Source: Indolivaga macrotermitis (lineage in GTDB: Bacteria > Bacteroidota > Bacteroidia > Bacteroidales > Dysgonomonadaceae). From it: a stretch of DNA of 64,000 bases. The position numbers were made by a program, and so were the translations under genes. Below the pieces are notes generated by a model. It saw nothing but the letters and a program-made list of their open reading frames with translations. It did no database searches and was not told the origin of the DNA. The number at the start of each line of letters is the position of its first letter. Position 1 is the first letter of the stretch. This document shows, in pieces, positions 26,421-34,995 of the stretch. The stretch covers positions 434,001 to 498,000 of the forward strand of contig NZ_FQUC01000001.1 in assembly GCF_900128985.1 (NCBI RefSeq). The letters run 5' to 3'.

Positions 26421-28660
26421 TGAAAATGATGATAAAAAAAATAGGAGTGTTAGGAGTGTTCGCTTTGGCTGGCATGTTTACAACAAGTTATGCTCAAAGC
26501 GATATAGAAAAACGAGTTGAGGAACTTCTTTCAAAAATGACGTTGGAGGAGAAAATAGGTCAAATGAATCAGTTGAGCTATTTCGAAACCAATGCAGAGT
26601 TATTGGAACAAATAAAAAAAGGAGAAATTGGCTCATTATTAAATATCATTGATCCGAATGAAGTAAACCGGATTCAAAAAACAGCTATGGAAAACAGCCG
26701 TTTAGGTATTCCCCTCATTATTGGGCGGGATGTTATCCATGGTCTCAAAACAGTGTTTCCTATACCGCTGGGACAAGCTGCGTCATTTAATCCCCAATTG
26801 GTCGAAGATGGAGCCCGTGTTGCGGCTACAGAGTCGAGAGAATTAGGGATTACATGGACATTTGCACCTATGCTTGACATATCGAGAGATGCACGCTGGG
26901 GGCGTATTGCCGAAAGTCTGGGTGAAGACCCTTATCTGGCAGGAGAACTTGGAGCTGCTATGGTGAGAGGGTTTCAGGGAAATGACCTTTCCTCGCCAAA
27001 TTCGATCGCTGCTTGTGTAAAGCACTTTATCGGCTATGGTGCAGCAGAAGGAGGGCGTGACTATAATAGTACCAATATACCTCCACACCTTATGCACAAT
27101 GTATATCTGGCACCTTTCAAAAAGGCAATAGATGCCGGTGCGGCTACATTGATGACGTCATTCAATGACAATGACGGAATACCGGCTTCGGGCAATGACT
27201 ATTTGTTGAAAGATGTTTTACGTAAACAATGGAAATTCGATGGGTTTGTGGTGTCGGACTGGGCTTCGATGTCCGAAATGTTGGCGCACGGATTCGCGAA
27301 AGATTCAAAAGATGTAGCCCGTATTTCTGCAAATGCAGGATTAGATATGGAGATGGTGAGTCTTACATATCACCGCCACCTGAAAGAATTAGTAGAGGCA
27401 GGTCAGGTGTCGATGACTGACATAGATAATTCGGTTCGTAATATTCTTCGTACTAAATACCGTTTGGGATTATTCTCAAACCCGTATGTCGATACGAATA
27501 AAGCGAGCACAATTTATTCACAGGAGCATTTGCAGGAAGCCAGAAAAGCAGCTGTAGAATCGGCGATCTTGTTGAAGAATGAAGGCAATATTCTGCCTCT
27601 TAAAGAAAATCTGAAAGTAGCAGTAATCGGTCCTTTGGCAGATGCACCACACGATCAGATGGGAACATGGGTGTTTGACGGGGATAAGGCACATACGGTA
27701 ACTCCGCTTAAAGCTCTTCAAACAGAATATTCAAATATAAATTATGTATACGAGCCTGTATTAGCCTTCAGCCGTGAAAAAAGCACGGCAAATTTCGAGA
27801 AAGCTAAAAAAGCAGCAGCTTCTGCAGATGTTACAATTGTGTTTTTAGGTGAAGAATCTATCTTGTCAGGAGAAGCTCACTCCCTGTCCAATATCAATTT
27901 GATAGGCGTGCAGTCTGATCTGTTGAGAGAGGTGAAAAGTGTAGGTAAACCGGTTGTTTTGGTTATTATGGCAGGTCGCCCGTTGACGATAGAACGTGAC
28001 CTGCCTTATGCAGACGCTGTGTTATTTAATTTCCATCCGGGAACGATGGGTGGACCGGCAATCCTCGATTTGATCTTCGGGAAAGCCAATCCTAGCGGAA
28101 AACTGCCTGTGACATTTGTTCGCGAAGTAGGTCAGATACCGATGTATTATAATCACAATAGTACAGGTCGTCCGGCTCCCGAAGGTGATATTATGACATT
28201 AGATCAAATACCGGTAGAGGCCGGGCAAACATCCTTAGGTAATACTTCATTCTATCTCGATTCGGGTAAAAATCCATTATATCCGTTTGGGTATGGTTTA
28301 TCGTACAGTAAATTCGAATATTCGGGATTGACCTTGTCCGCTAACTCTATTCCGATGGGAGGAACTATCACGGCTAAAGTCACAATCAAAAATACAAGCT
28401 CGGTTGACGGGGTAGAAGTGGCTCAGCTTTATATCAGGGATATGGTTGGCTCTATTGCCCGTCCGGTTAAAGAGTTGAAAGGATTCAAAAGGGTTGCTCT
28501 GAAAGCAGGTGAATCTCAAACTATAGAGTTTACCTTATCTACAGATGATCTGGCTTTCTTCGGCAGGGACCTTGTGAAAAAAGCAGAATCAGGAGACTTT
28601 AAATTATGGATAGGGACAAATAGTTCCGAAGGATTAGAAGCAGGTTTCTCAATCCTATAA
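26420..28660 (+). CDS. GH3 beta-glucosidase
   Basis: 746 residues with a signal peptide, periplasmic. The GH3 N-domain has the nucleophile D280 in VVSDWASM; the second domain has E485 in SGEAHSL as the likely acid/base; a fibronectin-III-like domain ends the protein (about 655-746). It releases glucose from oligosaccharides imported by the SusC/D pair. The start codon overlaps the GH16 stop by one base, indicating translational coupling. It is the last gene of the PUL before a strong terminator. Confidence 0.95.
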   Translation: MKMMIKKIGVLGVFALAGMFTTSYAQSDIEKRVEELLSKMTLEEKIGQMNQLSYFETNAELLEQIKKGEIGSLLNIIDPNEVNRIQKTAMENSRLGIPLIIGRDVIHGLKTVFPIPLGQAASFNPQLVEDGARVAATESRELGITWTFAPMLDISRDARWGRIAESLGEDPYLAGELGAAMVRGFQGNDLSSPNSIAACVKHFIGYGAAEGGRDYNSTNIPPHLMHNVYLAPFKKAIDAGAATLMTSFNDNDGIPASGNDYLLKDVLRKQWKFDGFVVSDWASMSEMLAHGFAKDSKDVARISANAGLDMEMVSLTYHRHLKELVEAGQVSMTDIDNSVRNILRTKYRLGLFSNPYVDTNKASTIYSQEHLQEARKAAVESAILLKNEGNILPLKENLKVAVIGPLADAPHDQMGTWVFDGDKAHTVTPLKALQTEYSNINYVYEPVLAFSREKSTANFEKAKKAAASADVTIVFLGEESILSGEAHSLSNINLIGVQSDLLREVKSVGKPVVLVIMAGRPLTIERDLPYADAVLFNFHPGTMGGPAILDLIFGKANPSGKLPVTFVREVGQIPMYYNHNSTGRPAPEGDIMTLDQIPVEAGQTSLGNTSFYLDSGKNPLYPFGYGLSYSKFEYSGLTLSANSIPMGGTITAKVTIKNTSSVDGVEVAQLYIRDMVGSIARPVKELKGFKRVALKAGESQTIEFTLSTDDLAFFGRDLVKKAESGDFKLWIGTNSSEGLEAGFSIL

Positions 28661-28668
28661 AAGTAGAT

Positions 28669-28681
28669 AGGTCTTAGACCT
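28669..28681. promoter_or_regulatory. AGGTCTnAGACCT palindrome, copy 3
   Basis: AGGTCT-T-AGACCT, 6-bp arms around one base, 9 bases after the GH3 stop and upstream of the terminator. Same motif as at 7909, 12478 and 30578. It shares ATTATAAAG downstream with copy 4. Confidence 0.45.
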
Positions 28682-28716
28682 TCGTGGTTTTATTATAAAG
28701 ATTTGATTAGATGGTT

Positions 28717-28750
28717 ACCGGAAGCTATGTGAATAGCTTCCGGTTTTTTT
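28717..28750 (+). terminator. Strong intrinsic terminator after the GH3 gene
   Basis: ACCGGAAGCTAT-GTGA-ATAGCTTCCGGT forms a perfect 12-bp stem with a 4-base loop, followed directly by seven T. It separates the beta-glucan PUL from the rhamnose operon. Confidence 0.92.
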
Positions 28751-28974
28751 ATGCACGGTCAAGAGTAAAAGCTTTTTTGTATTTGTATTTCCTCTTTACT
28801 GTGAACTGCATTCTGTGTATTTGTTTTAAATGTTTGATATATTGGGCTGTTGTTCTTGTTTTTTGTCTTCTGGTTTTCTCGGAGATTACAGATGCTAAAA
28901 AATATAAAAAAATAGATTAATGTCATTTTTCAAAGTATCTAAATCATTTTGAACAATTAGGCTTTTATCCGAAG

Positions 28975-29040
28975 TGTTACTTTTGTTACGTCCTTTTATT
29001 GTAACAGAAAGAATCTGGATAATACTGAACTGTTACTTTT
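28975..29040. promoter_or_regulatory. TGTTAC repeats upstream of rhaB (candidate operator)
   Basis: TGTTAC occurs at 28975, 28984 and 29031, and inverted GTAACA at 29001-29006. The pair 28984-28989 and 29001-29006 forms an inverted repeat with an 11-base spacer. The spacing resembles an activator or repressor site for the operon starting at 29094; this is inference. Confidence 0.35.
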
Positions 29041-29093
29041 TTAGTTAAAACAACAAAAGGGTATATAACCTTATCCACATTTTAGATGAAGCC

Positions 29094-30575
29094 ATGAAAA
29101 ATATACACCACTTTTTTGCATTTGACCTGGGAGCCACTAGTGGACGGTCTATTCTAGCGACTATAGAAAACGACAGAATAGAGTTGAAAGAGTTAACTCG
29201 CTTTCCCAACAAGATAATTCGCGTACATGATAAGTATTACTGGGATATATATGCACTGTTTGATGCTCTGAAAGATGGATTGAAAGTAGTTGCGTCACAG
29301 AGTATAAAGATAGATGCTATAGGTATAGATACTTGGGGTGTAGACTTCGTATATCTGGGTAAAGACGGATCGGTTCTCAGCCAGCCCCGTTCATACAGAG
29401 ACCCTTATACCGAAGGTGCGCCGGAAGAGTATTTCAATATCCTGCCAAAGAAAGAAGTTTATGACCTGACAGGTATTCAGATAATGAATTTTAATTCTAT
29501 TTTCCAGTTATTTGCTGCTAAAAAAGAAAAATCTTCGGCATTGGAATCTGCTGCTGATATCCTTTTCATGCCGGATGCCTTATCTTATATGCTTACTGGT
29601 AAAAAGGTGTGTGAATATACAATTGCATCTACTTCTCAACTTCTAAATCCGAGAACAAAGAATTTCGAAGCTAAGTTATTCGATGCAATAGGGATAAGTC
29701 CCTCATTGATGCAACCGATAGTAATGCCCGGAGAGGTAATCGGTTATGTAACGGAGAGTATAATGAAAGAGTGTGGAATAGACCGGATACCGGTTATTGC
29801 TGTAGCAGGTCACGATACCGGATCGGCAGTAGCAGCCGTTCCAGCGGAAAACGAAAAGTTTGCCTATCTGAGTTCCGGAACCTGGTCCCTGATGGGTATC
29901 GAGGTAGATGATCCTATTATAACAAACGAGTCATTTGATCTGAATTTTACCAATGAGGGTGGAGTAAACGGTACTACCCGTTTCTTAAAGAATATAACCG
30001 GAATGTGGCTTCTCGAACAATGCCGAAAAGAGTGGGAAGCTGCCGGACAAAAATATACCTATCCCGAAATTGTTGAACTGTCGAATTCCATAGAAGGATT
30101 CCAGTCAATGATAGATCCGGACGATCCATCTTTTGCTAACCCCGAGAGCATGTCTAAGGCTATCTGTACGTATTGTCAGAAAACCGGTCAGAAGCAACCT
30201 CAGAGCCATGCAGAGTTTATCCGTTGTATCTTCGATAGTTTGGCTCTTAAATATCGCTTCGTGCTGGGATGTCTACAAAAAGTAGCACCTTTCAAGATCG
30301 AAAAATTGCATGTGATCGGCGGTGGTTCACAAAACCGCTTACTGAATCAGGCAACAGCTAATTCTATAGGTATGCCGGTTGTTGCGGGGCCATCGGAAGC
30401 AACAGCTATTGGTAACGTGATGATGCAGGCAAAGGGCGCAGGGCTAATAGATTCTTTACAGGATATACGTAAAGTAATCAGTAATTCTGTGACTCCCGAA
30501 GTATTCCAGCCCTGTGATACAGAAGTATGGAACGAAGCGTATAACAAGTTTTTTCAATTATTACAAATAAAATAA
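29094..30575 (+). CDS. rhaB: L-rhamnulokinase
   Basis: 493 residues, cytoplasmic FGGY kinase. FAFDLGATSGRS is the N-terminal phosphate-binding loop; HDTGSAVAAVP contains the catalytic Asp (D241), followed by SSGTWSLMGIE; the C-terminal GGGSQNRLLNQ is the adenosine motif. It phosphorylates L-rhamnulose to rhamnulose 1-phosphate. It is the first gene of the rha operon, preceding the isomerase by 36 bases that contain a palindrome. Confidence 0.96.
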   Translation: MKNIHHFFAFDLGATSGRSILATIENDRIELKELTRFPNKIIRVHDKYYWDIYALFDALKDGLKVVASQSIKIDAIGIDTWGVDFVYLGKDGSVLSQPRSYRDPYTEGAPEEYFNILPKKEVYDLTGIQIMNFNSIFQLFAAKKEKSSALESAADILFMPDALSYMLTGKKVCEYTIASTSQLLNPRTKNFEAKLFDAIGISPSLMQPIVMPGEVIGYVTESIMKECGIDRIPVIAVAGHDTGSAVAAVPAENEKFAYLSSGTWSLMGIEVDDPIITNESFDLNFTNEGGVNGTTRFLKNITGMWLLEQCRKEWEAAGQKYTYPEIVELSNSIEGFQSMIDPDDPSFANPESMSKAICTYCQKTGQKQPQSHAEFIRCIFDSLALKYRFVLGCLQKVAPFKIEKLHVIGGGSQNRLLNQATANSIGMPVVAGPSEATAIGNVMMQAKGAGLIDSLQDIRKVISNSVTPEVFQPCDTEVWNEAYNKFFQLLQIK

Positions 30576-30577
30576 AT

Positions 30578-30590
30578 AGGTCTGAGACCT
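30578..30590. promoter_or_regulatory. AGGTCTnAGACCT palindrome, copy 4
   Basis: AGGTCT-G-AGACCT lies just after the rhaB stop and 21 bases before the rhaA start codon. Its place inside an operon argues against a simple terminator, and it has no T-run. Confidence 0.45.
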
Positions 30591-30611
30591 TAACCTCTAA
30601 ATTATAAAGTC

Positions 30612-31871
30612 ATGAGTAAAACAGAATTGGTGCAAAAATCTTTTGAGATAGCAAAAGAACGCTATGCTGCAGTAGGTGTGGATGTTGAAGCAGCTCTGAA
30701 AAACCTTCAAAAACTGTCTATTTCTTTACATTGCTGGCAAACAGATGATGTTGTTGGTTTCGAAACACTGGGGAATCAAGGGGGTAGCGGTATTCAAGCT
30801 ACAGGAAACTATCCGGGACGTGCACGTAATATCGGTGAAGTAAAAGCTGATATCGAAGAAGTTCTGACTCATATCGGAGGTACACACCGTTTCAATTTGC
30901 ATGCTATTTATGGTGATTTCGGAGGAAAATCAGTAGATAGAGATCAAATAGAAGCTTCACATTTCACCGGTTGGATGGAGTGGGCTAAAGAAAAGAACCT
31001 GAAGATCGATTTCAATTCAAGCTCTTTCGGACATCCAAAGAGTGGAGACCTTACATTAGCAAATCCGGATAAAGGTATCCGTGATTTCTGGATCGAGCAT
31101 ACAAAACGTAGTCGTGCTATTTCAGAAGAAATAGGTAAATTCCAAAATGATCCTTGTATCATGAATCTATGGATACACGATGGTATGAAAGACCTTACTG
31201 TAAACCGTTTGAAATACCGTCAAATCCTGGAACAATCACTGGATGATATATTTGCAACCGACTATAAGAACATGAAAGACTGTATCGAGTCTAAATTATT
31301 CGGTATTGCACTGGAAAGTTATACAGTAGGTTCTCACGACTTCTATTTAGGATACGGGGCGAAAAAACAAAAGATAGTAACTCTGGATACAGGTCACTTC
31401 CACTTGACAGAAAGTGTTGCCGATAAGATTTCGTCATTGCTATTATTCACTCCTGAAATTATGCTTCACGTAAGCCGTCCGGTGCGTTGGGATTCTGACC
31501 ACGTAGTGACATTGAATGAAGATACTATCGAATTGGCAAGAGAAATTGTACGTGCCGATGCTTTAGACCGAGTGCATGTGGGATTAGACTTCTTTGATGC
31601 ATCAATCAACCGTATCGGTGCTTATGTAATCGGAGTACGTGCTACACAAAAAGCATTTTTGCAAGGCTTCCTTGAGCCGCTTACCCAACTTCGCGAATAC
31701 GAAGCTAACGGACAATATTTCGAAAGACTTGCTCTGCTTGAAGAAGCGAAGAGCCTTCCTTGGAATGCTGTATGGGATTATTTCTGCTTAACTAATAATG
31801 TTGAAATAGGAGAAGACTTTATTCCTGCTGTTCAGAAGTATGAGAAGAATGTAACTTCTAAGAGATCATAA
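30612..31871 (+). CDS. rhaA: L-rhamnose isomerase
   Basis: 419 residues, the expected length for RhaA. LDTGHFHLTES and HVSRPVRWDSDHVV carry metal-binding His and Asp residues; LHCWQTDDVVGFE near the N-terminus is also typical. It converts L-rhamnose to L-rhamnulose in the cytoplasm. It lies between kinase and transporter in the operon. A hairpin-rich 101-base spacer follows. Confidence 0.96.
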   Translation: MSKTELVQKSFEIAKERYAAVGVDVEAALKNLQKLSISLHCWQTDDVVGFETLGNQGGSGIQATGNYPGRARNIGEVKADIEEVLTHIGGTHRFNLHAIYGDFGGKSVDRDQIEASHFTGWMEWAKEKNLKIDFNSSSFGHPKSGDLTLANPDKGIRDFWIEHTKRSRAISEEIGKFQNDPCIMNLWIHDGMKDLTVNRLKYRQILEQSLDDIFATDYKNMKDCIESKLFGIALESYTVGSHDFYLGYGAKKQKIVTLDTGHFHLTESVADKISSLLLFTPEIMLHVSRPVRWDSDHVVTLNEDTIELAREIVRADALDRVHVGLDFFDASINRIGAYVIGVRATQKAFLQGFLEPLTQLREYEANGQYFERLALLEEAKSLPWNAVWDYFCLTNNVEIGEDFIPAVQKYEKNVTSKRS

Positions 31872-31892
31872 AATCATGTGCAGATCGGCTTG

Positions 31893-31957
31893 CGACGGGG
31901 GTATAACTTACCATGGTTAATTCAACAAGACTCCCCGTTGTGAGCTATTTGTAGCTT
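31893..31957 (+). promoter_or_regulatory. Structured rhaA-rhaT intercistronic region
   Basis: CGACGGGG (31893-31900) can pair with CCCCGTTG (31933-31940), eight pairs with one G-U. The loop contains ACCATGGT. A second hairpin, AGCTA-TTTG-TAGCT, lies at 31943-31956. No T-run follows, so an mRNA-processing or stability element is more likely than a terminator. Confidence 0.45.
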
Positions 31958-31972
31958 AAAACAAATCTGTTT

Positions 31973-33004
31973 ATGAATACAATTATAGGGCTATTGATAA
32001 TCGCTTTGGGTAGCCTTGGGCAATCAAGCTCCTACGTACCTATCAAGAAAGTAAAGGATTGGTCGTGGGAATCTTTTTGGTTAGTACAAGGTATATTTGC
32101 ATGGCTGGTATTTCCCTTGTTGGGGGCGTTACTGGCAATACCCGAAGGGCAAACTCTGTTCGACCTTTGGGGATCCGGAGGTGCTTTTAAGGCAATGATA
32201 TTCGGTGTACTTTGGGGTGTCGGCGGATTGACTTTCGGTCTTAGCATGCGTTTTCTCGGAGTAGCTCTCGGGCAAAGCATATCCTTAGGTACTTGTGCTG
32301 CTTTCGGTACATTATTCCCGGCTTTGTTTGGTGGTACCGATCTGTTGCATGGCGACGGACTGATGCTTCTTATCGGGGTATCGATTACCCTTGCGGGTAT
32401 AGCCATCATTGGTTATGCGGGAAGCCTTCGTTCCAAGAACATGACAGAAGAGGAAAAGAAAGCGGCTGTTAAGGACTTTGCTTTGACTAAAGGACTTTTG
32501 GTTGCCTTGTTGGCTGGTGTAATGAGTGCGTGCTTTGCTTTAGGGCTTGATGCGGGAACACCGATTAAAGAAGCAGCGTTAAGTGCCGGAGTTAAACCTC
32601 TATACGCAGGTTTACCTGTTATCTTTTTAGTTACATTGGGTGGATTCTTTACGAATGCAGTTTATTGTATTCAGCAAAACGTAAAGAATAAGAGTATCAG
32701 AGAATATACATCTGTCAACTCAGGCATATTAGTGAACAATATACTTTTCTGTGCGTTAGCTGGAGTATTATGGTATTCTCAGTTTTTCGGACTCGAAATG
32801 GGTAAAAGCTTTTTGACCGAAAGCCCTGTACTATTGGCTTTCTCATGGAGCATCCTTATGTCCCTGAATGTACTATTCAGTAATCTGTGGGGAATCGTGC
32901 TGAAAGAATGGAAAGGAGTGGGAAGCAAGACTATCGGAATTCTGATACTTGGGCTCGTAGTACTAATTTCCTCTATTATAGTAGTAGCTATGGCTCAACA
33001 ATAA
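31973..33004 (+). CDS. rhaT: L-rhamnose:H+ symporter
   Basis: 343 residues with about ten hydrophobic helices and no signal peptide, an inner-membrane protein. IALGSLGQSSSYVPIKK, WESFWLVQGIFAW and LGTCAAFGTLFP match the RhaT family (drug/metabolite transporter superfamily). It imports L-rhamnose released in the periplasm, in place of the major-facilitator-type transporter found in some Bacteroidales rha operons. Confidence 0.95.
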   Translation: MNTIIGLLIIALGSLGQSSSYVPIKKVKDWSWESFWLVQGIFAWLVFPLLGALLAIPEGQTLFDLWGSGGAFKAMIFGVLWGVGGLTFGLSMRFLGVALGQSISLGTCAAFGTLFPALFGGTDLLHGDGLMLLIGVSITLAGIAIIGYAGSLRSKNMTEEEKKAAVKDFALTKGLLVALLAGVMSACFALGLDAGTPIKEAALSAGVKPLYAGLPVIFLVTLGGFFTNAVYCIQQNVKNKSIREYTSVNSGILVNNILFCALAGVLWYSQFFGLEMGKSFLTESPVLLAFSWSILMSLNVLFSNLWGIVLKEWKGVGSKTIGILILGLVVLISSIIVVAMAQQ

Positions 33005-33021
33005 TAAAACTTATAGAAATA

Positions 33022-33105
33022 AACGCAAAGGCGCTATGTTGTAAAGGTTTATAACTTATCGTTTATAAGAATAAAAACCATTTTGCACCTTAGTACCTTA
33101 GTGTT
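33022..33105. repeat. Imperfect inverted repeat between rhaT and rhaD
   Basis: AACGCAAAGGCGCTATGTTG (from 33022) is the imperfect reverse complement of the stretch ending TAGTACCTTAGTGTT (33105): about 16 of 24 positions match and several mismatches are G-U compatible. Similar GCAAAGGCGC/CCTTAG-type repeats are common between genes in Bacteroidota. It may be a short dispersed repeat or a mRNA stem. Confidence 0.45.
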
Positions 33106-33143
33106 CAAAATAATTATCGTATACTATTTTACTTATATATAAC

Positions 33144-33953
33144 ATGAAATCAATATTAGACAATCGCCCGGTATTAGCCAAACAGGTTGCAGATGTAGCG
33201 GAAGTTGCCGGATACCTTTGGCAAAAAGGCTGGGCAGAGCGTAACGGAGGTAACATTACCATCAATATTACAGATGTAATAGATGACGAAATAAGAAATA
33301 TGAAACCGATCAGCGAACCTGTATCTATAGGTACTACGCTGCCTCACCTGAAAGGTTGTTACTTTTTCTGTAAAGGAACCAACAAACGTATGCGCGATCT
33401 TGCCCGATGGCCTATGGAAAACGGCTCGGTTATCCGTATTCTGGATGATTGCAGCAGCTATGTGATGATTGCCGATAATCCAGTAAAACCTACATCGGAA
33501 TTACCTTCTCACTTGTCTATGCACAATTACTTGATCGGTAGCGGTTCTTCTTACAAAGCGGCATTGCATACACACCCGATCGACCTGATTGCCATGACTC
33601 ATAATCCGGCATATCTCGAAAAAGATAAACTTACTTATCTGCTTTGGAGTATGATTCCCGAGACACGGGCATTCTGTCCGAGAGGATTGGGTATCATCCC
33701 TTACAAAATGCCAAGTTCAGTTGAATTAGCTGAGGCTACCGTGAAAGAATTAGCTGATTATGATGTAGTAATGTGGGAAAAACACGGAGTTTGTGCAGTC
33801 GGGGAAAATATCATGGAAGCGTTCGATATGGTAGATACATTATCTAAGTCGGCTCAGATATATCTGACAGCTAAGGGTATGGGATTTGAACCTACAGGAA
33901 CTTCTATGGAAGATATGCAGGCCTTGAAAGAAGCATTTAATCTTCCGAAATAA
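33144..33953 (+). CDS. rhaD: Rhamnulose-1-phosphate aldolase
   Basis: 269 residues, class II aldolase. Zinc ligands are H142 and H144 in LHTHPID and H214 in WEKHG; ERNGGNI is the phosphate-binding segment. It splits L-rhamnulose 1-phosphate into dihydroxyacetone phosphate and L-lactaldehyde. It is the last gene of the operon; no lactaldehyde reductase or dehydrogenase is next to it. A strong terminator follows at 34011. Confidence 0.95.
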   Translation: MKSILDNRPVLAKQVADVAEVAGYLWQKGWAERNGGNITINITDVIDDEIRNMKPISEPVSIGTTLPHLKGCYFFCKGTNKRMRDLARWPMENGSVIRILDDCSSYVMIADNPVKPTSELPSHLSMHNYLIGSGSSYKAALHTHPIDLIAMTHNPAYLEKDKLTYLLWSMIPETRAFCPRGLGIIPYKMPSSVELAEATVKELADYDVVMWEKHGVCAVGENIMEAFDMVDTLSKSAQIYLTAKGMGFEPTGTSMEDMQALKEAFNLPK

Positions 33954-34010
33954 AAAAACACTACTTGTTTGTACTTGATTATAAGATTAGTTATTTTAAT
34001 TAGATGGGAA

Positions 34011-34045
34011 AAAGGTCTCGAAGTGATTTCGAGGCCTTTTTTTAT
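34011..34045. terminator. Intrinsic terminator, rhaD / DMT transporter junction
   Basis: AAAGGTCTCGAA-GTGAT-TTCGAGGCCTTT forms a 12-bp stem (one G-U) followed by a T-run, with A-rich sequence on the other side, so it can serve both convergent genes. Confidence 0.88.
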
Positions 34046-34062
34046 TATAGGGTGTATAGAGA

Positions 34063-34995
34063 TTAAGCCTTATTTTGTTGTTCGGCTAAAACGTCAGCCC
34101 GCGATTTACTCTGTGTTACCAGATATACTCCGCTAAAGATAAGGATAGCTGAAATAGCTTTTTCGATTGAAAAATGATCTTGCCCCAGTACAATAGCTAT
34201 AAAGGAAGCTATGAGCGGTTGCAGGTTATTGTACATAGATATGGTAGTAGCTCTAATACGTTGTTGGGCTATCGGAATAAGCATATAAGCTATAAACGTC
34301 GCAAACAATAAAGTATAGCCTATCAGAATATATGGAACGAAATCTGATTGCTGGAATAAAGGGGCAAAGGCCAGGTCCTTATAAAATAATGGCATCAGCA
34401 TGATTAGCGAATATAAGAACATCCATTTCATCAAAGTCACAGACGAATATTTAGAAGTGAGCGGTTTGGTTATAACCAGATAAGTAGCGTAGCTTAATGA
34501 ACTCCCTACAACAGATAGGTTGCCTTTCAGGCTTGAGGCTGTAGTAATGTCCCCGTGATTACCTGTATATACCAAAAAGATAGCACCAACCCCTCCGAGC
34601 AAAACTCCGGATACCTTCTGTGTGGTTATCGGCTCTTTTAGAACCAAAGCCGCAATGATCATGGCAAATAACGGGCTGCTGGTGGTAATAATTGAGGCAT
34701 CTACAGGAGAAGTATTGCTCAGTCCGAAAATAAATAACCCCTGATTAAAAATGATACCAAGTAATGCTCCGGCAAAAAGAATCAGATGATCTTTGCGTTC
34801 TATCTTGTCTTTCTTAATAAAAACAGATGCTATCCAGAATGCAACTGTAGCAAAGGAGATACGGGCGAGAGTCAACCCGTAAGCGCTGATATAGCCGGAT
34901 TGCAGTAAATATTTACTGATCGGAATATTTATAGCGAAAAAACATATAACCGTAAACATAGTTATATGGCCGAATTGTTTTTGCGAAAGAGCCAT
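34063..34995 (-). CDS. EamA/DMT-family transporter
   Basis: 310 residues with ten predicted helices in two EamA halves; the first half has the typical FWIASVFIKKD and PLFAMIIAALVLKEP blocks. Members export metabolites or drugs; the substrate is unknown. Its start codon overlaps the stop of the upstream nitroreductase by one base (TAATG), so the two are translationally coupled. Confidence 0.88.
   Translation of the reverse strand: MALSQKQFGHITMFTVICFFAINIPISKYLLQSGYISAYGLTLARISFATVAFWIASVFIKKDKIERKDHLILFAGALLGIIFNQGLFIFGLSNTSPVDASIITTSSPLFAMIIAALVLKEPITTQKVSGVLLGGVGAIFLVYTGNHGDITTASSLKGNLSVVGSSLSYATYLVITKPLTSKYSSVTLMKWMFLYSLIMLMPLFYKDLAFAPLFQQSDFVPYILIGYTLLFATFIAYMLIPIAQQRIRATTISMYNNLQPLIASFIAIVLGQDHFSIEKAISAILIFSGVYLVTQSKSRADVLAEQQNKA

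Larger units (their letters stand above)
28661..29093. other. Gene-free interval between the beta-glucan PUL and the rhamnose operon
   Basis: 433 bases with no credible gene. It contains an AGGTCTTAGACCT palindrome, an intrinsic terminator, an AT-rich stretch and a set of TGTTAC repeats before rhaB. A 69-codon open frame from 28711 crosses the terminator and was rejected. Confidence 0.7.

Noticed and set aside
26674-27097. Minus-strand frames opposite the GH3 gene
   Set aside because: They are shadows of the GH3 gene, which has all catalytic motifs in its own frame.
28711-28920. 69-codon open frame on the plus strand
   Set aside because: It starts inside the leader of, and runs through, a perfect terminator hairpin, has no homology I recognise and a composition of random AT-rich DNA.
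34011-34045. A fifth copy of the AGGTCT palindrome
   Set aside because: AGGTCTCGAA...TTCGAGGCCT resembles it but is a 12-bp stem with a 5-base loop and T-run, so it is an ordinary terminator.
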